Notes under the pieces: model-generated
The model's input: the letters and a program-made list of their open reading frames with translations, nothing else
The model's database searches: none
What the model was told of the DNA's origin: nothing
Program-made: the position numbers and the translations under genes
DNA from: Clostridiales bacterium
GTDB taxonomy: Bacteria > Bacillota > Clostridia > Peptostreptococcales > JAAYPU01
Length of the DNA stretch: 13,012 nt
Direction: 5' to 3'
Assembly: GCA_012519645.1 (NCBI GenBank)
Contig: JAAYPU010000128.1
Coordinates: 1 to 13,012 of the forward strand
Shown here: in pieces, positions 6,610-13,012 of the stretch
Layout of the letters: the number at the start of each line of letters is the position of its first letter
Numbering within the stretch: position 1 is the stretch's first letter

Positions 6610-7893
6610 ATGAATATGCTATCAACTATTGTAAGTGCATGGAAGATTCCTGATATAAGAAAAAGGATGATATTCACACTTATAATGCTTGCAATCTTCA
6701 GATTAGGATCTAATATTCCCGTTCCCGGGATAGATCGTACTGTGCTTCAACAACTATTTCAGTCCGGTCAAAATGGTCTCTTTGGCCTTTTCGACTTATT
6801 TTCAGGCGGTGCATTCAGTAACTTTACTATATTTGCACTAAGTGTTACTCCTTATATAACGGCTTCCATTATATTGAATTTGCTGACCATAGCAATTCCG
6901 GCCCTGGAAGCTTTAGCAAAAGAGGGAGAAGAAGGCAGAAAGAAGATTGCACAATATACGAGATACCTAACTGTAGTCTTGGCTCTTGTTCAAGCTATCG
7001 GTATAAGTGTGGGTCTATTTAGACAAGCATTAATCAATACAGATGCATTTTCAATTATAGTTATAGTAGCAACATTAACTGCCGGGACAGCATTTCTAAT
7101 GTGGCTTGGTGAGCAGATCACTGAAAATGGAATCGGAAACGGTATTTCCTTCATTATCTTTGGCGGTATTATTTCCAGACTTCCGGTCTCAGTAGTGCAA
7201 ACTGTTACCAGATTAGCTACCGGAGACTTATCAGTTGTTACACTTGTTATTTTTCTGATTATAGCGGTTGTCATTATTGTAGGGATAGTTGCCATACAGC
7301 AAGGCACAAGAAAAATTCCCGTACAATATGCAAAAAGAGTCGTTGGAAGAAAAATGTATGGCGGACAGAGTACACATATACCTTTGAAAGTTAATCAGTC
7401 AGGTGTTATTCCTGTAATCTTTGCTCTTTCATTGTTGCAATTTCCGCTGACATTAACATACTTTTTCCCACAGAGTGGATTTACCGGCTTTGTAGTAAAA
7501 TATCTGTCATTGAATGGACAGCCGGGAATTTGGATATACTCATTATTGAATGTCTTGCTAATTGTGTTCTTTACGTATTTCTATACGGCAGTAACCTTTA
7601 ATCCTATTGAGGTTTCGAACAACATGAAAGCAAATGGCGGATTTATTCCGGGCATAAGGCCGGGAAAACCAACAGCAGAATATATTACAAAAGTTATGAA
7701 TAGAATTACTGTGGTTGGTGCAATTTTCCTGGCGTTTATTGCGGTATTACCGACATTAATATTCCAATTTTCCGACCTGAATTTCCGTTTTGGCGGAACT
7801 TCCCTTCTGATTGCAGTAGGGGTTGCCCTTGAAACAATGAAACAGCTGGAAGGTCAGATGACAATGAGAAACTATCAAGGTTTCTTAAAATAA
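6610..7893 (+). CDS. secY: Preprotein translocase subunit SecY
   Basis: 427 residues, the normal length for SecY, the pore-forming subunit of the SecYEG channel in the cytoplasmic membrane. The hydrophobic pattern fits ten membrane segments, beginning near residue 20. The plug and second-segment signature FSNFTIFALSVTPYITASII (69-88) and the family signature GEQITENGIGNGISFIIFGG (167-186) are present. The cytoplasmic loop with KVNQSGVIPVIFA (260-272) is also present. ATG 6610 is favoured because the SD at 6597-6606 is close; an in-frame ATG at 6616 (MLSTIVSAW) matches many family N-termini and cannot be excluded. adk follows after 19 bases. Confidence 0.98.
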   Translation: MNMLSTIVSAWKIPDIRKRMIFTLIMLAIFRLGSNIPVPGIDRTVLQQLFQSGQNGLFGLFDLFSGGAFSNFTIFALSVTPYITASIILNLLTIAIPALEALAKEGEEGRKKIAQYTRYLTVVLALVQAIGISVGLFRQALINTDAFSIIVIVATLTAGTAFLMWLGEQITENGIGNGISFIIFGGIISRLPVSVVQTVTRLATGDLSVVTLVIFLIIAVVIIVGIVAIQQGTRKIPVQYAKRVVGRKMYGGQSTHIPLKVNQSGVIPVIFALSLLQFPLTLTYFFPQSGFTGFVVKYLSLNGQPGIWIYSLLNVLLIVFFTYFYTAVTFNPIEVSNNMKANGGFIPGIRPGKPTAEYITKVMNRITVVGAIFLAFIAVLPTLIFQFSDLNFRFGGTSLLIAVGVALETMKQLEGQMTMRNYQGFLK

Positions 7894-7897
7894 AAAC

Positions 7898-7903
7898 TAG
7901 GAG
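7898..7903 (+). promoter_or_regulatory. SD sequence fixing the adk start
   Basis: TAGGAG lies 9 bases before ATG 7913. The in-frame ATG at 7904 directly abuts this site, so it cannot be served by it. Confidence 0.8.
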
Positions 7904-7912
7904 ATGATAAAT

Positions 7913-8557
7913 ATGAGGTTGGTACTATTAGGTCCTCCGGGAGCCGGCAAAGGTACACAGGCAGCATACATCGTAGAAAAATTTAACATACCTCATATCT
8001 CAACAGGAGATATATTTAGAAAGAACGTCAAAGAAGGTACAGAACTTGGGAAAAAGGCTAAAGCATATATGGATAAAGGCGAACTGGTTCCGGATGAAGT
8101 TGTTGTAGCGATTGTTGAAGATAGATTAAAGGAAGATGACTGTAAGGAAGGCTTCTTACTGGATGGATTTCCAAGAACTGTGACCCAGGCAGAAAATCTA
8201 GATATTGTTCTCGACAAAATGAATGTGGCTATAAATAAAGTTATAAATATAAATGTAAATAAGGATGTTTTAGTAGAACGTGCATCCGGAAGGCGGGTTT
8301 GCCGTAACTGCGGTGCAACTTATCACATAGTCTTCAAACCGACGAAGGCAGAAAACATTTGTGATATTTGCGGCGGAGAGGTTTACCAGAGAAGTGATGA
8401 TGCAGAAGCGACGGTATCTAAGAGGATAGAAGTCTATATCCAGGAGACACAACCATTAATAAAGTATTATGAAAATAAAGGCAGCTTAGTAACCATTAAC
8501 GGAGAACAGGATATGGACCATGTTCGCAAAGACATCATTTCCGCTTTAGGAGAATAA
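7913..8557 (+). CDS. adk: Adenylate kinase, zinc-binding lid type
   Basis: 214 residues, the long bacterial form. The enzyme interconverts ATP plus AMP and two ADP in the cytoplasm. The P-loop GPPGAGKGT is at residues 7-15, STGDIFR of the AMP-binding region near 30-36, and the DGFPRT motif at 84-89. The lid domain carries four cysteines, C130-x2-C133 and C150-x2-C153, the structural zinc site common in Gram-positive enzymes. The start is ATG 7913, giving MRLVLLGPPG; ATG 7904 would touch the SD. Position between secY and map is standard for Bacillota. Confidence 0.98.
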   Translation: MRLVLLGPPGAGKGTQAAYIVEKFNIPHISTGDIFRKNVKEGTELGKKAKAYMDKGELVPDEVVVAIVEDRLKEDDCKEGFLLDGFPRTVTQAENLDIVLDKMNVAINKVININVNKDVLVERASGRRVCRNCGATYHIVFKPTKAENICDICGGEVYQRSDDAEATVSKRIEVYIQETQPLIKYYENKGSLVTINGEQDMDHVRKDIISALGE

Positions 8558-8559
8558 CC

Positions 8560-9306
8560 ATGATTGTTATTAAATCTGATCATGAAATAAAAATCATGAG
8601 AGAAGCAGGAAAAGTAACTGCACAAGTCCTTGAAAAGTTAGGAAATGCATTAAAACCGGGAATTACAACTCTTGAGCTAGATAAAATAGCGGAAGAAGAA
8701 ATAATAAGACAAAATATGTTCCCTGCTTTTAAAGGATATAATGGATTCCCAGCAAGTATATGCGTATCCATTAATGAACAAGTTGTTCATGGCATACCCT
8801 CAGAAAGAATGATAAGAGAGGGCGATATTGTCAGTATTGATGTCGGGGTGAGATATCAAGGCTACCATGGAGATGCCGCAAGAACATTCTCAGTAGGTGC
8901 TGTAACCGATGAAGCGAAGAAACTGATTCAAGTAACAGAAAAAAGCTTTTTTGAAGGTCTTAAGTACTGCAAAAAAGAATTCAGGTTATCGGATATATCA
9001 AATGCTATCCAAAACTATGTTGAATCAGAAGGATTCTCAATAGTTAAGGATTTTGTTGGTCACGGCATAGGCAGAGACATGCATGAGGACCCGCAGATTC
9101 CTAATTATGGGAAACCGGGAAGAGGGCCGAGGCTTGCAGAAGGCATGGTATTTGCTATAGAACCTATGGTAAATGCAGGGACAGATCAAGTAACGGTGCT
9201 TTTAGACAACTGGACAGTAGTAACAGATGATGCAAAATTATCTGCACATTACGAAAACACTGTCTTAATCACAGATGGTGAGCCTGAAATATTGACAATA
9301 ATTTAA
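8560..9306 (+). CDS. map: Methionine aminopeptidase, type I
   Basis: 248 residues, the short type Ia form with no N-terminal zinc extension. It removes the initiator methionine from nascent proteins, usually after deformylation, at the ribosome. All five metal ligands can be matched to the family: D94, D105, H168, E201 and E232. The catalytic-site histidines H78 (in VVHGIP) and H175 are also present. Typical blocks are GDIVSIDVGVRYQGYHGDAA and GHGIGRDMHEDPQIPNYG. The SD AGGAG at 8548-8552 is in the end of adk, and only two bases separate the adk stop from ATG 8560, so the two are probably coupled. Confidence 0.98.
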   Translation: MIVIKSDHEIKIMREAGKVTAQVLEKLGNALKPGITTLELDKIAEEEIIRQNMFPAFKGYNGFPASICVSINEQVVHGIPSERMIREGDIVSIDVGVRYQGYHGDAARTFSVGAVTDEAKKLIQVTEKSFFEGLKYCKKEFRLSDISNAIQNYVESEGFSIVKDFVGHGIGRDMHEDPQIPNYGKPGRGPRLAEGMVFAIEPMVNAGTDQVTVLLDNWTVVTDDAKLSAHYENTVLITDGEPEILTII

Positions 9307-9328
9307 TTTAGGTACGTGAGGTGAAGAA

Positions 9329-9607
9329 ATGGAAGCAACTGGAGAACTTAGTTTAGGTCAGGTTGTCAGTTCCAAAGCTGGTCGGGATAAAGACAGATTG
9401 TTTATAGTAGTCGATATCTTAGACGATCAGTACGTACTCATTGCTGATGGGGATTTAAGGAAGATAGAAAAGCCTAAAAAGAAAAAAGTAAAACATCTTC
9501 TAATCCAAAATACGATTCACGCAGAGATAAAAGAAAAACTTGAAAAAAATCAAAAAATCGATAATATATATTTGAGAAGAGAGCTTGAGAAATTAGGCAT
9601 CATCTAG
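9329..9607 (+). CDS. Small KOW-domain RNA-binding protein (L14e-like)
   Basis: 92 residues. The N-terminal half, LSLGQVVSSKAGRDKDRLFI and then VVDILDDQYVLIADGDLRKI, looks like the KOW fold of the L14e/L24 type of ribosome-associated proteins. A run of lysines follows (KPKKKKVKHL, about residues 48-57), then a helical C-terminal half rich in Glu and Lys. Small proteins of this type are regularly found between map and infA in Bacillota, for example the ybzG position in Bacillus subtilis. The exact role is not established to my knowledge; RNA or ribosome binding is inferred from the fold and the context. SD GAGGTG at 9318-9323, start ATG 9329. Confidence 0.85.
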   Translation: MEATGELSLGQVVSSKAGRDKDRLFIVVDILDDQYVLIADGDLRKIEKPKKKKVKHLLIQNTIHAEIKEKLEKNQKIDNIYLRRELEKLGII

Positions 9608-9631
9608 ATCAGGGATAGGAGGTGCATCCTT

Positions 9632-9850
9632 ATGGCGAAGAAAGATGTCATAGAAGTAATGGGCACCGTGGTAGAAGCTCAACCGAATGCCATGTTTAAA
9701 GTTAAGCTGGAGAATGGGCATATGGTATTGGCTCATATTTCAGGAAAAATAAGAATGAATTTTATTAAAATTTTACCAGGCGATAAAGTTAAAGTGGAAT
9801 TATCACCCTACGACTTGACTAGAGGCCGGATCACTTGGAGAGATAAGTGA
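9632..9850 (+). CDS. infA: Translation initiation factor IF-1
   Basis: 72 residues, the standard size. IF-1 binds the 30S A site during initiation and supports IF-2 and IF-3. The whole protein is one S1-like OB fold: MAKKDVIEVMGTVVEAQPNA, then FKVKLENGHMVLAHISGKIR, and the C-terminal SPYDLTRGRITWRDK. AGGAGGTG at 9617-9624 is 7 bases from ATG 9632. The order KOW protein-infA-rpmJ-rpsM is the normal one in Bacillota. Confidence 0.98.
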   Translation: MAKKDVIEVMGTVVEAQPNAMFKVKLENGHMVLAHISGKIRMNFIKILPGDKVKVELSPYDLTRGRITWRDK

Positions 9851-9865
9851 TAAGGAGGGATAATA

Positions 9866-9979
9866 ATGAAAGTAAGAGCATCAGTAAAACCGATTTGTGA
9901 AAAGTGTAAAATAATTAAAAGAAACGGTAAAGTCATGATTCTCTGTGAAGACCCTAAACACAAACAAAAACAAGGATAA
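9866..9979 (+). CDS. rpmJ: 50S ribosomal protein L36, zinc-binding
   Basis: 37 residues, the full length of L36, the smallest ribosomal protein, which binds 23S rRNA close to the L7/L12 stalk region. The sequence begins MKVRASVKPICEKCKIIKRN and ends CEDPKHKQKQG. The zinc ligands C11, C14, C27 and H32 are all present, so this is the zinc-containing form. AAGGAGGG at 9852-9859 fixes ATG 9866, only 15 bases after the infA stop. A 112-base gap that holds a strong inverted repeat follows before rpsM. Confidence 0.97.
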   Translation: MKVRASVKPICEKCKIIKRNGKVMILCEDPKHKQKQG

Positions 9980-9988
9980 AACGGCAAG

Positions 9989-10054
9989 ATATTAGCATAG
10001 GATGTGCGGCTGTGTTTAATCATATAGATTAAACAACTCCTATTTTGCTAATAT
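9989..10054 (+). promoter_or_regulatory. Long bulged hairpin between rpmJ and rpsM
   Basis: Three nested stems can be read. ATATTAGCA (9989-9997) pairs with TGCTAATAT (10046-10054). TAGGA (9998-10002) pairs with TCCTA (10038-10042), leaving a 3-base bulge on the right side. TGTTTAAT (10013-10020) pairs with ATTAAACA (10028-10035) around a 7-base loop. Between the middle and inner stems the left arm holds TGTGCGGCTG, of which GT may pair with AC. There is no T tract after it, so it is not an intrinsic terminator. It ends 23 bases before the rpsM SD. A leader element for the alpha-operon genes, an RNA-processing site or a small mobile repeat are possible; none is proven. Confidence 0.5.
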
Positions 10055-10091
10055 TAAATAAATACAAAAAATGGTACAGGAGGTGTAATGG

Positions 10092-10466
10092 ATGGCCAGA
10101 ATTGCCGGTGTCGATTTACCCAGAGACAAAAGAGTAGAAATAGGGCTTACTTATATATATGGTATTGGAAGAGCAACTTCAAATGATATTTTGAAGAAGG
10201 CAGGTATTAATCCCGATACCAGAGTCAAAGATTTGACAGAAGATGAAGTCGGAGCTCTAAGAAGAATATTAGACACAGAATATCAAATAGAAGGGGACCT
10301 TCGAAGAGAAATATCCTTAAATATAAAAAGACTTATGGAAATAGGTTGTTATAGAGGGATAAGACACAGAAAAGGGTTGCCCGTCAGAGGTCAAAATACA
10401 AAAACAAATGCTAGAACAAGAAAAGGTCCAAAGAAAACTGTTGGACGTAAAAAGAAGAAGGGTTAA
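10092..10466 (+). CDS. rpsM: 30S ribosomal protein S13
   Basis: 124 residues, close to the usual length. S13 is a head protein that forms bridges to L5 and 23S rRNA and contacts the P-site tRNA through its basic tail. It opens MARIAGVDLPRDKRVEIGLT, with YIYGIGRATSNDILKKAGI next, and the helix-two-turn-helix region contains GCYRGIRHRKGLPVRGQ. The tail is very rich in Lys and Arg (TNARTRKGPKKTVGRKKKKG is typical). AGGAGGTG at 10078-10085 is 6 bases before ATG 10092; the ATG at 10088 is out of frame. This gene heads the alpha block. Confidence 0.97.
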   Translation: MARIAGVDLPRDKRVEIGLTYIYGIGRATSNDILKKAGINPDTRVKDLTEDEVGALRRILDTEYQIEGDLRREISLNIKRLMEIGCYRGIRHRKGLPVRGQNTKTNARTRKGPKKTVGRKKKKG

Positions 10467-10479
10467 AGGAGGTAAGTAG

Positions 10480-10881
10480 ATGGCAGTTAAAGCAGTGAAA
10501 AAGACGACACGTAGAAAAAAACGTGAAAGAAAAAATATAGAACGCGGTCAGGCTCACATTCAATCAACCTTTAACAATACAATCGTTACTCTTACAGATC
10601 TTGCTGGAAATACCCTTTCATGGTCCACAGCTGGTGCTTTAGGTTTTAAAGGTTCAAAAAAATCTACACCTTTTGCTGCACAAATGGCAGCGGAAGAAGC
10701 AGCAAAAGCTGCAATGGAGTATGGATTGAAAACGGTGGAAGTTTATGTTAAAGGACCAGGATCCGGCAGAGAAGCAGCCATTCGTGCGCTTCAGACTGCA
10801 GGTCTTGAAATAAGTCTTATTAAGGATATAACACCCATTCCTCACAATGGATGTCGACCACCAAAAAGAAGAAGAGTTTAA
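10480..10881 (+). CDS. rpsK: 30S ribosomal protein S11
   Basis: 133 residues, the usual length. S11 lies on the 30S platform by the E site and the Shine-Dalgarno helix. After a basic N-terminus come the conserved GQAHIQSTFNNTIVTLTDLA, STAGALGFKGSKKSTPFAAQ, VKGPGSGREAAIRALQ and the C-terminal ITPIPHNGCRPPKRRRV. The SD AAAGGAGGT at 10465-10473 overlaps the rpsM stop, which suggests coupling. rpsD comes next; in Clostridia S4 is commonly encoded here, unlike in B. subtilis, where rpsD is separate. Confidence 0.98.
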   Translation: MAVKAVKKTTRRKKRERKNIERGQAHIQSTFNNTIVTLTDLAGNTLSWSTAGALGFKGSKKSTPFAAQMAAEEAAKAAMEYGLKTVEVYVKGPGSGREAAIRALQTAGLEISLIKDITPIPHNGCRPPKRRRV

Positions 10882-10902
10882 TATATAGGGAGGTGTAGTG
10901 AG

Positions 10903-11523
10903 ATGGCTAGATATACAGGACCTTCCTGCAGGCTATGCAGAAGAGAAGGGCAAAAGCTGTTTTTAAAAGGCGAGAGATGCTACAGTACTAAATGTGCTAT
11001 AGATAGAAGAAATTATGCACCGGGACAGCATGGACAAGGAAGAAAAAAGATTTCTGACTATGGTCTTCAGCTTAGAGAAAAACAAAAGGCAAAACGTTTT
11101 TACGGTGTACTTGAAACACAATTTAAAAATTACTTTGAAAAAGCTGCAAGTAAGCCGGGTATTACAGGTGAAAATTTATTGACAATGCTTGAAACAAGAC
11201 TGGATAATGTGGTATTCAGAATGGGATTTGCATCCTCAAGAAAAGAAGCCAAACAACTTGTCCGTCATGGTCATTTTCAACTGAATGGACATAAAGTAAA
11301 CATACCATCGCTTACTGTTTCTGAAGGAGACGTTATTAAAGTAAAAGAGAATAGTTCAAACTCTCCTAAATTTAAGGAATTAAAGGAAGCGGCAGTCAAT
11401 ACTCCAGGATGGGTATCCGTAGACTTTGAGAAACTCGAAGGTAAAGTCATAAGTTATCCAACAAGACAGGATATAGATATTCCTATCGAAGAATATCTTA
11501 TTGTCGAGTTGTACTCTAAATAG
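10903..11523 (+). CDS. rpsD: 30S ribosomal protein S4, zinc-binding
   Basis: 206 residues, the normal length. S4 is a primary 16S rRNA-binding protein that nucleates 30S body assembly and, with S3 and S5, surrounds incoming mRNA. The N-terminus has a four-cysteine zinc site, C9, C12, C26 and C31, followed by RRNYAPGQHGQGRKKISDYG. The S4 RNA-binding domain lies about residues 95-150 (MLETRLDNVVFRMGFASSRK and RHGHFQLNGHKVNIPS). In several bacteria S4 represses its own operon by binding mRNA; the structured gaps before rpsM and after rpsD are candidate sites, but this is inference. GGGAGGTG at 10888-10895 sets ATG 10903. Confidence 0.98.
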   Translation: MARYTGPSCRLCRREGQKLFLKGERCYSTKCAIDRRNYAPGQHGQGRKKISDYGLQLREKQKAKRFYGVLETQFKNYFEKAASKPGITGENLLTMLETRLDNVVFRMGFASSRKEAKQLVRHGHFQLNGHKVNIPSLTVSEGDVIKVKENSSNSPKFKELKEAAVNTPGWVSVDFEKLEGKVISYPTRQDIDIPIEEYLIVELYSK

Positions 11524-11536
11524 TAAATTTATTTAT

Positions 11537-11603
11537 GGTATAAACTATTTTACGGTAGTTATTACCCTCAAGAGTTCCCAAAATAATATAAGGAGGGTTT
11601 GGG
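11537..11603 (+). promoter_or_regulatory. Possible switching leader before rpoA
   Basis: Three pairings can be drawn in the rpsD-rpoA gap. Hairpin A joins GGTA (11537-11540) to TACC (11563-11566) and AACTA (11543-11547) to TAGTT (11556-11560). Hairpin B joins ACCCTC (11564-11569) to GAGGGT (11593-11598) and covers the rpoA SD. Hairpin C joins CCCAAA (11577-11582) to TTTGGG (11598-11603) and leaves the SD in its loop. B shares bases with both A and C, while A and C can coexist. That is the layout of an on/off translational switch, but the stems are short and could be chance. Confidence 0.35.
11590..11597 (+). promoter_or_regulatory. SD sequence fixing the rpoA start
   Basis: AAGGAGGG is 7 bases before ATG 11605. 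An in-frame TTG at 11599 is too close to serve as the start. Confidence 0.88.
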
Positions 11604-11604
11604 T

Positions 11605-12552
11605 ATGATAGAGATAGAAAAACCCACCATTGAATGTGTAGAATTAAGTGAAGATAACACTTATGGAAAATTTGTTGTAGAACCCCTTGAAAGAGGATAT
11701 GGTACTACATTAGGAAACAGCTTAAGAAGGATATTACTTTCTTCTCTTCCCGGAAGTGCTGTGACTTCAATAAAGATCAACGGTGTATTGCATGAATTTT
11801 CTACAATTCCTTCTGTTAAAGAAGATGTTTCTGAAATTATTCTGAACCTGAAAAGCCTTGCAGTGAAGCTTACAGGTGAAATGTCCAAAACGGTTATGAT
11901 TGACATGGAGGGACCTGGTGAGGTTACGGCAGGTGATATTATTGCAGATGCTGATTTAGAAATCCTTAATCCGGACCTGCACATTGCTACTCTTGAAGAG
12001 GGTGCAAGGTTAACCATGGAAATCAATATTTCAAGAGGCAGAGGGTATGTCCCTGCCGAGCAGAATAAAACAGATGATATGCCTATTGGTGTTATTCCGG
12101 TAGATTCCATCTATTCACCGGTGAAAAAGGTGAATTATACCGTAACAAATACAAGGGTCGGACAAGTAACAGACTTTGACAAGCTGACACTTGAAATATG
12201 GACCGATGGAAGTATAAAACCGGACGAAGGTGCATCTTTAGGTGCAAAAATCATGCAAGAGCATCTCAATTTGTTCATAGAACTTACGGAAAACTTTGAT
12301 CAAGTAGAGATTATGGTTGAAAAAGAGGAAGATCAGAAAGAAAAAGTCCTTGAAATGACAATAGAAGAACTTGAACTTTCAGTCAGGTCATTTAATTGTC
12401 TGAAACGTGCGGGTATTAACACAGTTGAAGAGCTTACACATAAAACAGAAGAAGATATGATGAAAGTAAGAAATTTAGGAAAAAAATCTCTTGATGAAGT
12501 AAAAAATAAACTAGCAGAGCTCGGTCTAGGACTTAAACCAAGCGACGAATAA
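11605..12552 (+). CDS. rpoA: DNA-directed RNA polymerase subunit alpha
   Basis: 315 residues, the usual Bacillota length. The alpha dimer is the scaffold for RNA polymerase assembly, and its C-terminal domain binds UP elements and activators. The N-terminal domain (about 1-230) has FVVEPLERGYGTTLGNSLRR and ILLSSLPGSAVTSIKINGVL, the dimer and beta-contact region. An acidic linker (about 236-250) leads to the C-terminal domain (about 251-310). There ELSVRSFNCLKRAGINTVEE contains R261, N264 and C265, which match the E. coli DNA-binding residues R265, N268 and C269, followed by a second conserved helix region, VRNLGKKSLDEVKNKL. The start is ATG 11605, set by the SD. Confidence 0.98.
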   Translation: MIEIEKPTIECVELSEDNTYGKFVVEPLERGYGTTLGNSLRRILLSSLPGSAVTSIKINGVLHEFSTIPSVKEDVSEIILNLKSLAVKLTGEMSKTVMIDMEGPGEVTAGDIIADADLEILNPDLHIATLEEGARLTMEINISRGRGYVPAEQNKTDDMPIGVIPVDSIYSPVKKVNYTVTNTRVGQVTDFDKLTLEIWTDGSIKPDEGASLGAKIMQEHLNLFIELTENFDQVEIMVEKEEDQKEKVLEMTIEELELSVRSFNCLKRAGINTVEELTHKTEEDMMKVRNLGKKSLDEVKNKLAELGLGLKPSDE

Positions 12553-12572
12553 TTAGCAAAGGAGGGAAAAAA

Positions 12573-12914
12573 ATGCCGGAACAAAGAAAATTAGGCAGAC
12601 CTACTTCACATAGAAACCTCATGCTTAGAAACCTTGTAACAGACCTTTTAAGAGAAGGCAGAATAAAAACTACTGATACAAGAGCAAAAGAAACTAAAAA
12701 AATGGCAGAGAAAATGATTTCTTTAGCTAAAAAAGGAGATTTGCATGCCAGAAGGCAGGTACTCTCTTATGTAACCGATGAAAGTGTAGTAAAACATCTA
12801 TTTGAAGATGTAGCACCTAAATATGTAGAAAGAAACGGCGGATATACTCGGATTATTAAAATTGGTCCCAGAAGAGGGGATGCCGCAGAAATGGTGTATT
12901 TAGAACTTGTATAA
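12573..12914 (+). CDS. rplQ: 50S ribosomal protein L17
   Basis: 113 residues, the usual length for the short bacterial form. L17 lies near the tunnel exit of the 50S subunit. The signature is RKLGRPTSHRNLMLRNLVTD near the N-terminus, then RIKTTDTRAKETKKMAEKMI and the C-terminal NGGYTRIIKIGPRRGDAAEM. AAAGGAGGG at 12558-12566 fixes ATG 12573, 20 bases after the rpoA stop. It is the last gene of the cluster and is followed by a terminator. Confidence 0.98.
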   Translation: MPEQRKLGRPTSHRNLMLRNLVTDLLREGRIKTTDTRAKETKKMAEKMISLAKKGDLHARRQVLSYVTDESVVKHLFEDVAPKYVERNGGYTRIIKIGPRRGDAAEMVYLELV

Positions 12915-12950
12915 AGAAAAAAGCTAGGTGAATACTGAAGTTGTAAACTT

Positions 12951-12993
12951 AAAGTAGACATGTACAAAAAAGTATATGTCTACTTTTTCTTTT
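12951..12993 (+). terminator. Intrinsic terminator after rplQ
   Basis: The left arm at 12951-12965 (AAAGTAGACATGTAC) pairs with the right arm at 12972-12986 over 15 base pairs with one G-T pair, around a six-A loop. A T-rich tract (12984-12993, TTTTTCTTTT) follows. The opposite side lacks a matching A run, so it should work mainly on the + strand. It ends the long ribosomal-protein transcript. The remaining 19 bases of the window show no recognisable gene. Confidence 0.9.
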
Positions 12994-13012
12994 GCTATGA
13001 TTAGTATAGAAA

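Noticed and set aside
9989..10054. The rpmJ-rpsM hairpin as a transcription terminator
   Set aside because: No T tract follows the stem on the + strand, and genes of the same series continue downstream without a visible promoter.
10071..10088. A 5-codon open frame (MVQEV) just before rpsM
   Set aside because: It contains the rpsM SD itself, has no SD of its own and is far too short to support.
11509..11544. Possible promoter before rpoA (TTGTAC and TATAAA)
   Set aside because: The two boxes are 24 bases apart, far from the optimal 17, and AT-rich gaps give such matches by chance.
11661..12110. A 149-codon open frame on the - strand inside rpoA
   Set aside because: It is antisense to the conserved alpha N-terminal domain and shows no recognisable motif; rpoA explains the bases fully.
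1..13012. Mobile elements, CRISPR arrays, tRNA or rRNA genes and defence-type systems
   Set aside because: Coding of known ribosomal and associated proteins covers nearly everything. No direct-repeat array, transposase or tRNA-like cloverleaf was seen in the short gaps.

Overview
The window is an AT-rich, gene-dense stretch with every gene on the + strand. It is the conserved ribosomal-protein super-operon (end of the S10 operon, then spc, then alpha). The gene order, zinc-binding S14 and S4, adk-map downstream of secY, a small KOW protein before infA, and rpsD inside the alpha operon all point to a low-GC Bacillota, most likely class Clostridia. I cannot place the genus from sequence alone.

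Layout: bases 1-105 are the tail of rplB (L2). Then come rpsS, rplV, rpsC, rplP, rpmC and rpsQ (S10-operon part, to about 2559). The spc-type block is rplN, rplX, rplE, rpsN (type Z), rpsH, rplF, rplR, rpsE, rpmD, rplO and secY (2580-7893). A translocation, nucleotide and protein-maturation block follows: adk, map, a KOW-domain RNA-binding protein, infA and rpmJ (7913-9979). The alpha block is rpsM, rpsK, rpsD, rpoA and rplQ (10092-12914). A strong intrinsic terminator at 12951-12993 closes the series. I see no other convincing terminator inside the window and no clear internal promoter, so long polycistronic transcription is likely.

The products act together: 30S and 50S subunit proteins, initiation factor 1, the Sec channel core, adenylate kinase, the methionine aminopeptidase that trims nascent chains, and the RNA polymerase alpha subunit. 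Most genes have a near-perfect Shine-Dalgarno (SD) sequence 5-9 bases before the start. Gaps are short, rplP and rpmC overlap, and rplO and secY are one base apart.

No undescribed multi-gene system is visible; this is housekeeping DNA. The parts the genes do not explain are small. They are a long bulged hairpin in the unusually wide rpmJ-rpsM gap, a set of mutually exclusive pairings around the rpoA SD, a weaker hairpin between rpsC and rplP, and an Asn/Lys/Arg-rich tail on S3.
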